This document shows, one piece after another, positions 25,645 to 34,188 of a stretch of 64,000 nucleotides of DNA. Where the stretch lies: assembly GCF_900078315.1 (NCBI RefSeq), contig NZ_FKBS01000014.1, forward strand, positions 618,802 to 682,801, given 5' to 3'. The stretch comes from Bordetella ansorpii. GTDB taxonomy: Bacteria > Pseudomonadota > Gammaproteobacteria > Burkholderiales > Burkholderiaceae_B. Within the stretch, counting starts at the first letter, position 1. Each line of letters opens with the position of its first letter. The translations under genes and the position numbers were made by a program. A model generated the notes under the pieces. It saw nothing but the letters and a program-made list of their open reading frames with translations. It had not been told where the DNA came from and did not search any database.

Positions 25645-26813
25645 GCACGCCAAGCCCGGATTCCAGGCGGCGGCGCCTGCTGTTCGTCGTGAACAACCCC
25701 GCCTTCTTCCTGTCGCACCGGCTGTGGCCCGCCCTGGCCGCGCAGGCCGCCGGCTGGGACGTGCATGTGGCCACTATGGATGGCCCGGCCGTGGCCGGCA
25801 TCGTGGCGCGGGGCATGACGCATCACGTCATACCGCTGACGCGCAGCGGCAAGCAGCCCTTGCAGGAATTGGGTTCGATGTGGGCGCTGCTTCAGCTGTT
25901 CCGCCGCCTGCGGCCCGACGTGGTGCACCTGGTCACCATCAAGCCCGTGCTGTACGGCGGCATTGCCGCGCGTCTGGCGGGCGTGCCCGGCATGGTGGCC
26001 GCCATCTCGGGGCTGGGCTTCATCTTTCTGTCGGATGGCTTGAAGGCGAAGCTGGTGCGTGGCGTGGTCGGCGTGATGTACCGCCTGGCGCTGGGCCATC
26101 GCAACAGCCGGGTCATTTTCCAGAACCGTGCCGACCGCGACACGCTGCGCCGCCTGGGCGCGCTGCGCGACGGCCAGGACGTGCTGATCCGCGGTTCGGG
26201 CGTCGATCTGGCCGATTGGCCGGCCACGCCCGAGCCGCCCAAGCCGGTGGTCGCGCTGATGGTGGCGCGCCTGCTGCGCGACAAGGGCGTTGCCGAATTC
26301 GTCGAGGCGGCGCGCCTGCTGCGCGCGCAGGGCCTGGACGTGCGCATGCGGCTGGCGGGCGGCATCGATCCGGGCAATCCCACGTCGGCGACCGAGGCCG
26401 ACGTGGCGCGCTGGCGCGAGGATGGCGCGATCGAGGTGCTGGGCGAGCGCTCCGACGTGGCCGCGCTGACGGCCGCCAGCCATATCGCGGTGCTGCCTTC
26501 CTACCGCGAAGGCCTGCCCAAGTCGTTGCTCGAGGCCGCAGCCTGCGGGCGGGCGGTCATCACCACGGACGTGCCGGGTTGCCGGGACGCGATCACGCCC
26601 GACGAAACCGGCCTGCTGGTGCCGGCCAGGGATTCCGCCGCGCTGGCCGCGGCCATCGCGCGGCTGGCGACCGATGATGCGCTGCGCCAGCGCATGGGCT
26701 TCGCCGGCCGTGAACTGGCCGAGCGCGAGTTCGATGTGGAAGACGTGAACCGGCGCCATCTCGAGGTGTACGATGCGTTGCTGGCGGCAGGCCCTGGCGA
26801 CAACCTCCTTTGA
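25641..26813 (+). CDS. Glycosyltransferase family 4 (CapM/PglA-like)
   Basis: A 390-residue GT4 enzyme of the subgroup acting early on lipid-linked glycans. Typical features are FVVNNPAFFLSHRLWPALAA near residue 15, HLVTIKPVLYGGIAAR, AISGLGFIFLS and the donor site YREGLPKSLLEAAACGRAV. Members such as CapM or PglA transfer a HexNAc to the polyprenyl-linked first sugar, so this may add the second residue (inference). ATGA overlap with the previous gene. Confidence 0.88.
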   Translation: MSTPSPDSRRRRLLFVVNNPAFFLSHRLWPALAAQAAGWDVHVATMDGPAVAGIVARGMTHHVIPLTRSGKQPLQELGSMWALLQLFRRLRPDVVHLVTIKPVLYGGIAARLAGVPGMVAAISGLGFIFLSDGLKAKLVRGVVGVMYRLALGHRNSRVIFQNRADRDTLRRLGALRDGQDVLIRGSGVDLADWPATPEPPKPVVALMVARLLRDKGVAEFVEAARLLRAQGLDVRMRLAGGIDPGNPTSATEADVARWREDGAIEVLGERSDVAALTAASHIAVLPSYREGLPKSLLEAAACGRAVITTDVPGCRDAITPDETGLLVPARDSAALAAAIARLATDDALRQRMGFAGRELAEREFDVEDVNRRHLEVYDALLAAGPGDNLL

Positions 26814-26821
26814 AGAACCGC

Positions 26822-27253
26822 ATGTCCATCCCCAAGCTTCTGCTGCGTTTCACGCTGATCTACCTCGGACTGCTGTTCGGCGTCACGATCATTCTGTTGC
26901 TGCTGCAACTGGGCAGCATGACGGCCGTCCGCGTGGTGGCCCTGTTGACGGCCGTCATGGCGGCGTGCCAGAGCTTTGCCAAAAAGAATGGCCGGTATTT
27001 CACCCACCAGGAAAAACTTCAGGCATTGATCGGCATGACGGCCATCGACGTGGTGTTGCAGGTCGCCGGTTCGTTGCTGGCATTTCAACAGGCGGGAATG
27101 GAAGGCGGCACGCTGAACGTAGGCGCCTTCCTGGCCGTGATCGGGTTCCTGACCCTGATCGACGTGGCCGTCATCCTGTTCTTCATGTGGTTCGTCGGCA
27201 GGCAGGTCGCCAAGGAACAGGCCAGCAGGCAGGGCGGGCATCCGTTGCCGTAA
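26822..27253 (+). CDS. Small membrane protein, ABZJ_00895 family
   Basis: A 143-residue protein with four predicted membrane helices (LLLRFTLIYLGLLFGVTIIL, VVALLTAVMAACQSFA, and two after residue 55) and a charged C-terminus. It resembles the uncharacterised ABZJ_00895 family. ATG 26822 is used, with GAAGA before it; a TTG at 26810 that overlaps the previous stop would add four residues. As the last gene of the cluster it may be an accessory of glycan assembly or simply co-transcribed; no function is known. Confidence 0.65.
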   Translation: MSIPKLLLRFTLIYLGLLFGVTIILLLLQLGSMTAVRVVALLTAVMAACQSFAKKNGRYFTHQEKLQALIGMTAIDVVLQVAGSLLAFQQAGMEGGTLNVGAFLAVIGFLTLIDVAVILFFMWFVGRQVAKEQASRQGGHPLP

Positions 27254-27281
27254 TCCCGTGCGGGCGGCATGCTGGAAACGG

Positions 27282-27308
27282 CAAGGGCCACGTCAGTGGC
27301 CCTTGTTT
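27282..27308. terminator. Bidirectional terminator between the polysaccharide cluster and pgi
   Basis: A perfect 10-base stem CAAGGGCCAC / GTGGCCCTTG with a GTCA loop, followed by TTT on the plus strand. It lies between two convergent genes and probably ends both transcripts. Confidence 0.75.
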
Positions 27309-27348
27309 CATGCAAAGGGAAAGCAGGCTTTCTCGAGCCTGGCGCCCC

Positions 27349-28914
27349 TTACGTATTCGCCAGCGACCGTATCCAATGCCGCGTCGAGGCATCCTGCCAG
27401 CCGTCCGCGCCGCCGTCTTCGGTGTCCAGTTCGCACACGATGCGCTGCGCCAGTTTCTTGCCGAACTCGACGCCCCATTGGTCGAACGGATTGATGCCCC
27501 ACAGCACGCCCTGCGTGAACACCTTGTGTTCGTACAGCGCCAGCAGCGAGCCCAGCGCGTGCGGCGTCAGGCGCGGCAGCACGATCAGTGTGGAGGGACG
27601 GCCGCCGGGATGGACGCGGTGGCTGGCCAGCACGGCGGCCTGCGCCGGATCGGCACCTGTTGCCAGGCTTTCCTGCAGGGCTTCGTCGAACGGCTTGCCG
27701 CTGAGCATGGCGGCGCGTTGCGCCAGGCAGTTCGCCACCAGGATGCGATGGTTCTGCGCGTGGTCATGATCGGCATGCAGGCAGACCACGAAGTCCACGG
27801 GGGCGCCCTTGGCATCCTGGTGCAGCCACTGGAAGAACGTGTGCTGGCAATCGGTGCCCGTCATGCCCCACACGACCGGGCCGGTGTCCATGCCGACCGG
27901 CGTGCCGTCGGCGGTGGCGACCTTGCCCAGCGATTCCATTTCCAGTTGCTGGGCCCACGGCACCAGGTGTGTCAGCCGCGAGTCGTACGGCAGGATGGCC
28001 AGTGAACCGTACGCCAGCACGTTGCGGTTGGCGATGCCCGACAGCGCCATCTGCACGGGGGCGTTCTCGGCCAGGGGGGCATTCAGGAAATGCTGGTCCA
28101 TGGCCTCGGCGCCGGCCAGCAGTTGTTCGATGGCCTCGCAGCCCAGGCCCAGCGCCACGGGCAGGCTGATGGACGACCACAGCGAATAGCGTCCGCCCAC
28201 CCAGTCCCAGAACGGAAAGATGTGTGCGTCGGCAATGCCCGCCTTGCGGGCGCCCGCCACGTTGGCGGTGATCGCCACGACCTGGCGCATGGGTTCGGCC
28301 ACGCCCGCGTCGCGCAGCCATTGCACGGCCACGGCCAGGTTGGCCAGCGGTTCCGTGGTGGTGAACGACTTGGACGCGATGATGATGAGCGTCTGCCGTG
28401 GATCCAGCGACGCCAGGGTCGATTCGATGTCGTGCGCGTCGACGTTGGAGGCGAAGCGCACGTCGCGCTTCAAGCCGGTATGGCGTAGCGACTGGATGGC
28501 CAGGCGCGGGCCCCAGTCGCTGCCGCCGATGCCCAGGTGCAGCACGTGGCGCCATGCCTGGTCGGCATCGGCCTGGGCGATGAAGTCGCGCAGGTGCCGG
28601 CGTTCGGCCAGGACGGTCTCGGCCACCGAGGCCGGCGGCTGCGCGGCTCGCAATGCGGTATGCCAGGCCGGGCGGTCTTCGGTCCAGTTGACGTGCGCGC
28701 CCGCGAACAGTCCCTGCCGGGCGGTGTCGAAGCCCTGCTGCGCGAGCAGCGCGGCACCCGCCCGGTCGAGCGCGGGCGATTGCGCCTGGGCCGTCAGGTC
28801 GACCTGTAGCCCGCCCGCTGGCAGGATGCGCAGGTGGCGTCCGTCGCGCGGCGCGGCATGGACGGCCTGGACGAAGTCCAGCCAGGCCGGGCTGGAGGAC
28901 AGGGAGGTGGGCAT
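27349..28914 (-). CDS. pgi: Glucose-6-phosphate isomerase
   Basis: A 521-residue Pgi interconverting glucose-6-phosphate and fructose-6-phosphate. Landmarks are HLGIGGSDWGPRLA, the phosphate-binding SKSFTTTEPLAN, the family signature around FPFWDWVGGRYSLWSSISLP and the C-terminal GVLWGINPFDQWGVEFGKKLA. The start at 28914 is 29 bases after the stop of the mutase gene, so the two form an operon. In this setting it links central metabolism to UDP-GlcNAc supply for the adjacent polysaccharide genes. Confidence 0.96.
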   Translation of the reverse strand: MPTSLSSSPAWLDFVQAVHAAPRDGRHLRILPAGGLQVDLTAQAQSPALDRAGAALLAQQGFDTARQGLFAGAHVNWTEDRPAWHTALRAAQPPASVAETVLAERRHLRDFIAQADADQAWRHVLHLGIGGSDWGPRLAIQSLRHTGLKRDVRFASNVDAHDIESTLASLDPRQTLIIIASKSFTTTEPLANLAVAVQWLRDAGVAEPMRQVVAITANVAGARKAGIADAHIFPFWDWVGGRYSLWSSISLPVALGLGCEAIEQLLAGAEAMDQHFLNAPLAENAPVQMALSGIANRNVLAYGSLAILPYDSRLTHLVPWAQQLEMESLGKVATADGTPVGMDTGPVVWGMTGTDCQHTFFQWLHQDAKGAPVDFVVCLHADHDHAQNHRILVANCLAQRAAMLSGKPFDEALQESLATGADPAQAAVLASHRVHPGGRPSTLIVLPRLTPHALGSLLALYEHKVFTQGVLWGINPFDQWGVEFGKKLAQRIVCELDTEDGGADGWQDASTRHWIRSLANT

Positions 28915-28943
28915 CTTGGCGGTTGACTGGATAGCGTTGGGAA

Positions 28944-30329
28944 TCAGAAGGGCAGGCGGGCTTGCGGAGCGAGCTTGAGCAGCTCGCGGCGGAAGTTTTC
29001 CTGGATGCGCGTCAGCGCGGCCTGGTCGTCGGCCTCGAAGCGCAGCACCACCACGGGGGTGGTGTTCGAGGCACGCGCCAGGCCGAAGCCGTCCGGATAC
29101 TCGGCGCGCACGCCGTCGATGGTAACCACGCGGGTGGTGCCGTCGAACGTGCCCTGTGCCTGCAGCTCGCGGATCAGCGCGTGCGGCTGGCCTTCTTCCA
29201 TCTCGATCTTCAGTTCCGGCGTGGACAGGGCCTGCGGCAGCGCTTCCAGCTCCTGCGACGGATCGGCGCCGCGCGACACGATCTCCAGCAGGCGCGCGGC
29301 GGTGTAGATGCCGTCGTCGAAACCGAACCAGCGTTCCTTGAAGAAGATGTGGCCGCTCATTTCGCCAGCCAGCGGGGCGCCCGTCTCGGCCAGCTTGGCC
29401 TTGACCAGCGAGTGGCCGGTCTGCCACATCAGCGGCACGCCGCCGGCGGCCTCGACCGCCAGGCCGACGTGGCGGCTGCACTTCACGTCATAGATGATGG
29501 TGCCGCCGGGCACGCGCGCGAGCACGTCGCGCGCCAACAGGATCAACTGGCGGTCGGGCCAGATGATCTGGCCGGACTTGGTGACCACGCCCAGGCGGTC
29601 GCCGTCGCCGTCGAAGGCCAGGCCGATCTCGCAGTCGCTGTTGGCGACGTGCTCGATCAGGTCTTCGAGGTTGTGCGGGTCGGCCGGATCGGGATGGTGG
29701 TTGGGGAAGTTGCCGTCGACGTCGCAATACAGTTCGTCGATGTCGCAGCCCAGCTGGCGCAGCAGCTGCGGCGCCACCGCGCCGGCCACGCCATTGCCGC
29801 AGTCCACCGCGATCTTCATGGGGCGCGCCAGCTTGACGTCCGACACGACGCGCTGCACGTATTCGGGGATCAGGTCCAGCAGGCGATGCGCGCCACGCGT
29901 GGCGGCCGGCTGGGCCTGCTGCATCTCGGCGCGCAGGCTTTGCACGTCGTCGCCGTACAGGGCCTTGCCGCCCAGCATCATCTTGAAGCCGTTGTACTTG
30001 GGCGGGTTGTGGCTGCCGGTGATGGCCACGCCGGTGCCGGTGCCCTGGGTATAGGCCGCGTAGTACACCAGCGGGGTCGGCACCTGGCCGATGTCCAGCG
30101 CGTCGACGCCGCCGGCGCACAGGCCGTCGACCAGCGCCGCGGACAGGGACGGGCTGCTGAGGCGGCCGTCTCGGCCCACCACCACGGCGGCGATGCCGGC
30201 CTCGCGGGCGCGGGCGGCCAGGGCCAGGCCCAGGCTGCGGGCGAAGGCCGGATCGATCAGGTCGGGAACAGTGCCCCTGATGTCGTACGCCTTGAATACG
30301 GAAGCAGGGAACTGCGCCTGATCGCTCAC
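28944..30329 (-). CDS. Phosphomannomutase/phosphoglucomutase
   Basis: A 461-residue AlgC/ManB-type hexose phosphomutase, moving phosphate between C6 and C1 of mannose or glucose. It starts with GTG at 30329 (GAGG upstream). Visible sites are FKAYDIRGTVP (residues 12-22), the phosphoserine loop TGSHNPPKYNG, the metal loop FDGDGDRLGVV and the sugar-specificity loop GEMSGHIFFKE. Dual-specificity AlgC enzymes feed LPS core and O-chain synthesis, which suits its place beside the polysaccharide cluster. It is read with pgi. A CGGCCC-TCTT-GGGCCG hairpin lies in its leader (30364-30379). Confidence 0.93.
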   Translation of the reverse strand: MSDQAQFPASVFKAYDIRGTVPDLIDPAFARSLGLALAARAREAGIAAVVVGRDGRLSSPSLSAALVDGLCAGGVDALDIGQVPTPLVYYAAYTQGTGTGVAITGSHNPPKYNGFKMMLGGKALYGDDVQSLRAEMQQAQPAATRGAHRLLDLIPEYVQRVVSDVKLARPMKIAVDCGNGVAGAVAPQLLRQLGCDIDELYCDVDGNFPNHHPDPADPHNLEDLIEHVANSDCEIGLAFDGDGDRLGVVTKSGQIIWPDRQLILLARDVLARVPGGTIIYDVKCSRHVGLAVEAAGGVPLMWQTGHSLVKAKLAETGAPLAGEMSGHIFFKERWFGFDDGIYTAARLLEIVSRGADPSQELEALPQALSTPELKIEMEEGQPHALIRELQAQGTFDGTTRVVTIDGVRAEYPDGFGLARASNTTPVVVLRFEADDQAALTRIQENFRRELLKLAPQARLPF

Positions 30330-30568
30330 GGAATGCCTCGTTGCAATGGGGATTGGACGGAATCCGGCCCTCTTGGGCCGTTACAGACGCCGATTATCTA
30401 CGATTTGGGCGCACAGGATACGGTGCGAAAATTACCGGGTGTTGCGGACAGCCGCCGGGCAGGTCTCCCACAAGCCGTCCGCGGGGCCCGGCGCGTCCCG
30501 CCGCACCCCCTACAATAAGCCGCATTCCCATACTTTTGGGCCGCCGGCCCAATGCGAGTGTGCCCGCC

Positions 30569-31984
30569 ATGACGCTGCTCTCCGAACTGCAATCCCTGCT
30601 GGGCCCGGATTACGTGCTGCAAGGCGAGGACGCCGCGTCCTATCTGCTGGACTGGCGCCGCCGTTACCAGGGCGCGGCCCTGGCCGTGGTGCGTCCCGGC
30701 TCCACCGAGGAGGTGGCCGGCGTGGTGCGCGCCTGCGCCCGGCATGGCGTGCCGCTGGTGCCGCAGGGGGGCAATACCGGCTTGTGCGGCGGCGCCACGC
30801 CCGACGAGTCCGGCCGCGCGGTGGTGCTGTCCACGGCTCGCCTGAACCGCGTACGCGCCATCGACACCGACAACGACACCATCACGGTCGAAGCCGGCTG
30901 CGTACTGCAGGCCGTGCAAGAGGCGGCCGAGGCCGCCGGGCGGCTGTTCCCGCTCAGCCTGGCGGCGCAGGGCAGTTGCACCATCGGCGGCAACCTGGCC
31001 ACCAATGCCGGCGGCACCCAGGTGCTGCGCTACGGCAACGCGCGGGAGCTGGCCCTGGGGCTGGAGGTCGTCACCGCCGAAGGCGAAATCTGGAACGGCC
31101 TGCGCGGCCTGCGCAAGGACAACACCGGCTACGACCTGCGCGACCTGTACGTGGGCAGTGAAGGCACCCTGGGCGTCATCACCGCCGCCACCCTGAAGCT
31201 GTATCCGCGTCCGGTCGCCACCTGCACCGCGCTGCTGACCCTGGCCGGGGTGCCCGAGGCCGTCGAGCTGCTGTCGCGCGCCCGCGCCGGTTTCGGGGCC
31301 TCGCTGACGGGTTTCGAGCTGATGGCGGGCGATTGTCTGCAGGGCGTGGTGAAGCTGTTCCCGCAGCAGCGCCTGCCTTTCGATGGCGAATCCGCACAGT
31401 CGCCCTGGTTCGCATTGCTGGAGCTGTCCGACAGCGAAAGCGAGGCCCATGCGCGCGAGCGCTTCGAAGCGGTGCTGTCCGCCGCCATCGAGGAGGGCCT
31501 GGTCACCGACGCCGCCATCGCCGCCAATCTGACGCAAAGCCATGCCCTGTGGCATCTGCGCGAAAGCATCCCGCTGGCCGAGGCCGAACTGGGCAAGGCC
31601 GTGAAGCACGACGTGTCCATCCCGATCTCGGCCATCGCCGGCTTCGTCGCCAAGACCAACGGCCTGCTGCAGGCCCAGTTTCCCCAGGTGCGCAACGTCA
31701 TCTTCGGCCATCTGGGCGACGGCAACCTGCACTACAACGTGGCGCGCGCGCCGGGCCAGACCGAAGCCGAGCTGCTGGCCTTGCAGCCCCGCATCTACGA
31801 CGTGGTGCACGCCAGCGTCATGGCGCACGGCGGCTCGATCAGCGCCGAGCATGGGGTGGGGCAGTTGAAGCGCGACGAATTGCCGCGTTACAAGAGCGCG
31901 GTCGAACTGGCCTTGATGAAGCGCATCAAGCAGGCGCTCGATCCGCACGGCCTGTTCAATCCGGGCAAGGTCCTGCAATCCTAG
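30569..31984 (+). CDS. FAD-linked oxidase, glycolate oxidase GlcD / D-2-hydroxyacid dehydrogenase type
   Basis: A 471-residue flavoprotein of the VAO/PCMH fold. The FAD-binding domain has VPLVPQGGNTGLCGGATPD and NLATNAGGTQVLRYG, and the C-terminal FAD-linked oxidase domain has FGHLGDGNLHYNV and AEHGVGQLKRDELP. Such enzymes oxidise D-2-hydroxy acids (glycolate, D-lactate, D-2-hydroxyglutarate) to 2-oxo acids. No GlcE/GlcF partner is nearby, which favours a single-subunit D-2-hydroxyglutarate or D-lactate dehydrogenase. The start at 30569 is taken because upstream codons in the open frame do not look coding. It is followed 10 bases later by a response regulator. Confidence 0.88.
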   Translation: MTLLSELQSLLGPDYVLQGEDAASYLLDWRRRYQGAALAVVRPGSTEEVAGVVRACARHGVPLVPQGGNTGLCGGATPDESGRAVVLSTARLNRVRAIDTDNDTITVEAGCVLQAVQEAAEAAGRLFPLSLAAQGSCTIGGNLATNAGGTQVLRYGNARELALGLEVVTAEGEIWNGLRGLRKDNTGYDLRDLYVGSEGTLGVITAATLKLYPRPVATCTALLTLAGVPEAVELLSRARAGFGASLTGFELMAGDCLQGVVKLFPQQRLPFDGESAQSPWFALLELSDSESEAHARERFEAVLSAAIEEGLVTDAAIAANLTQSHALWHLRESIPLAEAELGKAVKHDVSIPISAIAGFVAKTNGLLQAQFPQVRNVIFGHLGDGNLHYNVARAPGQTEAELLALQPRIYDVVHASVMAHGGSISAEHGVGQLKRDELPRYKSAVELALMKRIKQALDPHGLFNPGKVLQS

Positions 31985-31994
31985 GAAACCGCCC

Positions 31995-32702
31995 ATGGCC
32001 GATCTGCAAAACCCGAGCTACCGCATCCTGATCGTCGAGGACGATCTCACCATTGCCGGCAACCTGTTCTCGTATCTCGAGGTAAAAGGCTTCATCAGCG
32101 ATGCCGCCTATGATGGCCGCGCCGCGCTGGCCATGCTGAAACGGCAGACCTTCGATGCCGTGGTGCTGGACGTCGGCCTGCCGGCCATGGACGGCTACGC
32201 CGTGCTGCACGCGCTTCGCAACGAGCTGCGCACCGCCGTGCCCGTGCTGATGCTGACGGCTCGCGATACGCTGGACGACAAGCTGGCCGGTTTTGCCCAT
32301 GGCGTCGACGACTATCTGACCAAGCCCTTCGCGCTGGCGGAGGTCGAGGCGCGCCTGCTGGCCTTGATCCAGCGCTCGCGGGGCGGCATGGTCAATGCCG
32401 TGCGCACGTTCGGCCCCCTGCAGATGGATGGCCGCACGCGCGTGGTCAGCGTGCATGGCAAGCCGGTGCACCTGGCCCGCAAGTCGGTGGCCATCGTCGA
32501 GATCCTGCTGCGCGATCCCGGCCGGGTCGTGCAGCGCACCGAACTGGAAGACGCCCTGTGGGGCGACGAACCGCCGTCCGCCTATGCCCTGCGCAGCCAG
32601 ATGCACCTGTTGCGCCGGGCGCTGGCCGAGGCCGGTTTCGACGGCATCGAGACCGTGCATGGCACCGGCTGGCGCCTGAGCGAGGAACCCCGCGACTCAT
32701 GA
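31995..32702 (+). CDS. OmpR-type two-component response regulator
   Basis: A 235-residue regulator with a receiver domain and a C-terminal winged-helix DNA-binding domain. Acidic pocket D16/D17 (ILIVEDDL), phosphoacceptor D59 (VVLDVGLPAMDG), the conserved Thr in LTARDT and Lys in DDYLTKPF are all visible. The effector domain reads GRVVQRTELEDALWG and ALRSQMHLLRRAL. It is paired with the sensor kinase at 32805 but separated from it by about 100 bases that contain two mini-ORFs. Target genes unknown; the polysaccharide and flavoenzyme genes are neighbours only. Confidence 0.92.
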   Translation: MADLQNPSYRILIVEDDLTIAGNLFSYLEVKGFISDAAYDGRAALAMLKRQTFDAVVLDVGLPAMDGYAVLHALRNELRTAVPVLMLTARDTLDDKLAGFAHGVDDYLTKPFALAEVEARLLALIQRSRGGMVNAVRTFGPLQMDGRTRVVSVHGKPVHLARKSVAIVEILLRDPGRVVQRTELEDALWGDEPPSAYALRSQMHLLRRALAEAGFDGIETVHGTGWRLSEEPRDS

Positions 32703-32773
32703 GCCCGCTGAGCCCGCCGAGCCGCCTCAAGGGCGAATACCGGAGTGCGCGCAGCACGGAGGTGCACCGATGA
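32699..32773 (+). CDS. Candidate 24-codon mini-ORF between regulator and kinase
   Basis: An ATG overlaps the response-regulator stop (ATGA at 32699-32702). The frame runs 24 codons (MSPLSPPSRLKGEY, then RSARSTEVHR) to a TGA that overlaps the next mini-ORF's ATG. There is no family match, and translation is unproven. It includes the first copy of a 29-base direct repeat. It may be a coupling device rather than a functional peptide. Confidence 0.35.
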   Translation: MSPLSPPSRLKGEYRSARSTEVHR

Positions 32774-32803
32774 ACCCGCCGAGCCGCCTCAAGGGCGAAT
32801 ACC
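32713..32803 (+). repeat. Pair of 29-base direct repeats, 62-base period
   Basis: Identical 29-base copies at 32713-32741 and 32775-32803, starting CCCGCCGAGCCGCC and ending GGGCGAATACC. Each copy lies in the same codon phase of a mini-ORF and encodes PPSRLKGEY. The second copy places AAGGG about ten bases before the kinase ATG and so may supply its ribosome binding site. A tandem duplication is the simplest origin. Confidence 0.85.
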
Positions 32804-32808
32804 CATGA
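32770..32808 (+). CDS. Candidate 12-codon mini-ORF overlapping the kinase start
   Basis: ATG at 32770 has GGAGG eight bases upstream, the best ribosome binding site in this gap. It encodes MNPPSRLKGEYP and its TGA overlaps the kinase ATG (ATGA at 32805-32808). A leader peptide or translational-coupling ORF is likely if it is translated at all. Confidence 0.4.
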   Translation: MNPPSRLKGEYP

Positions 32809-34118
32809 GCCGCGCAACCCTGACGCAGCGCGTGGTGTGGGCGCTGACGGGCACCGTGGCCGTCTTCGTGACGGCCCTTGCCGTGCTGTCGTACCTCACT
32901 TTCGACCAGATGGAAGACGATCTGGTCAACGACATCCTCAACAACGAAACCCAGCGCCTGCTGCAGCACATCGCGGCCAATGACGAGGACGTGCCCAGCT
33001 ACCAGCCCACCGAACTGGGCGCGGCCATGCGGGCCTGGCTGCGCCGTCCCGGCCGGCAGGAAGTCGACGCCGGCGAGAATTTCCCCGAAACCCTGCGTCC
33101 GCTGGACGCCGGCCTGCACCTGGTCGAACCGGGACTGGAAACCTGGCACGTCACCGTCAGCGACACGCCTCTGGGCCGGCTGTACGTGGTGTATGACGCC
33201 ACTGACAACGAAGGCCGCGTGCGCGACTTCGGCCTGTTCGTGCTGGGCGTGGGGGCAATCTGCATCGTGGCCGCCTATGCCATGGCGCGCCGCGTGGCCG
33301 GGGGGGCGGTCGGGCCGCTGGTCGAAGTCACGCGCCGGCTCAGCGCCTGGGCGCCCGCGGAAACCGAACTGCCCGCCGCCGCGCGTACCGACGAGCCGGG
33401 GCAGTTGATGGAGGCCTTCAACCGGGTGCAAAGCCAGGTCGAGCGCTACATCGCGCGCGAGCGAGAATTCTCGTCCAACCTGAGCCATGAAGTGCGCACG
33501 CCGCTGGCCGCCATCCGTTCCGACAGCGAGATGGTGCTGTTGACGCAGAATCTGAACGATGATCCCCGGACGCGGCTGACGCGCATCATGGACAACGTCG
33601 ACGTGATCGTGGCCACGCTGCAAAGCGCCCGCGCGCTGGCCAGCGACAAGCCGGGCCGGCCGGAAGAGGTGAACCTGGCCTCGTGCATGGAGGACGCCTG
33701 GCGCGGGATGGAGGATGCCGCCGAGGTGGCGGGCCTGTCGATGTACAACGACATCGCGCCCACGGCCACGCACACGCTGGACCGCTATGCGCTGCTGATC
33801 GTGCTGCGCAACCTGGTGCGCAACGCCATCGAGCACGCCGCGCCCGCCACGCTGCGCGCGGCCCTGGCCGAACCGGGCACGCTCACCCTGCGCGACAACG
33901 GCGGTGGCATTCCCGCCGCGGAACTGCCCTTCGTCTTCCTGCGCTACTACAGCGGCCGGTTGCGCGACACCACCGGCGCGGCCGCGGACGAGTTGCCGCG
34001 CGGCCTCGGCCTGGCCATCGCCAAGCGCGTGTGCGACATGCAGGGATGGAAGCTGGAAGTGGTGTCCGCCGTGGAAGGGCCCGATCGCGGCACGTGTTTC
34101 ACGGTGCGGTTTTCGTAA
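32805..34118 (+). CDS. Two-component sensor histidine kinase
   Basis: A 437-residue membrane kinase. A first helix (about residues 9-31) and a second (about 145-165) flank a periplasmic sensor of about 110 residues with many acidic groups (NDEDVPSYQP, VDAGENFPETL). A HAMP-like linker follows, then the dimerisation/phosphoacceptor helix FSSNLSHEVRTPLAAIRSDSE with the H-box histidine. The ATPase domain has LVRNAIEHA (N box), LRDNGGGIP (G1) and GLGLAIAKRVC (G2). It should phosphorylate the regulator at 31995. The signal is unknown. Confidence 0.92.
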   Translation: MSRATLTQRVVWALTGTVAVFVTALAVLSYLTFDQMEDDLVNDILNNETQRLLQHIAANDEDVPSYQPTELGAAMRAWLRRPGRQEVDAGENFPETLRPLDAGLHLVEPGLETWHVTVSDTPLGRLYVVYDATDNEGRVRDFGLFVLGVGAICIVAAYAMARRVAGGAVGPLVEVTRRLSAWAPAETELPAAARTDEPGQLMEAFNRVQSQVERYIAREREFSSNLSHEVRTPLAAIRSDSEMVLLTQNLNDDPRTRLTRIMDNVDVIVATLQSARALASDKPGRPEEVNLASCMEDAWRGMEDAAEVAGLSMYNDIAPTATHTLDRYALLIVLRNLVRNAIEHAAPATLRAALAEPGTLTLRDNGGGIPAAELPFVFLRYYSGRLRDTTGAAADELPRGLGLAIAKRVCDMQGWKLEVVSAVEGPDRGTCFTVRFS

Positions 34119-34188
34119 AAGCCCCTCCGGCGCGAGGATTGTCCCGCCGTGGAAAGGCCTGCCCGCCACCGCGAGGCGCGGGAGCGGC

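Noticed and set aside
30341-30568. A 76-codon N-terminal extension of the FAD-linked oxidase
   Set aside because: It crosses the mutase promoter region, does not resemble the family and would precede the usual N-terminus.
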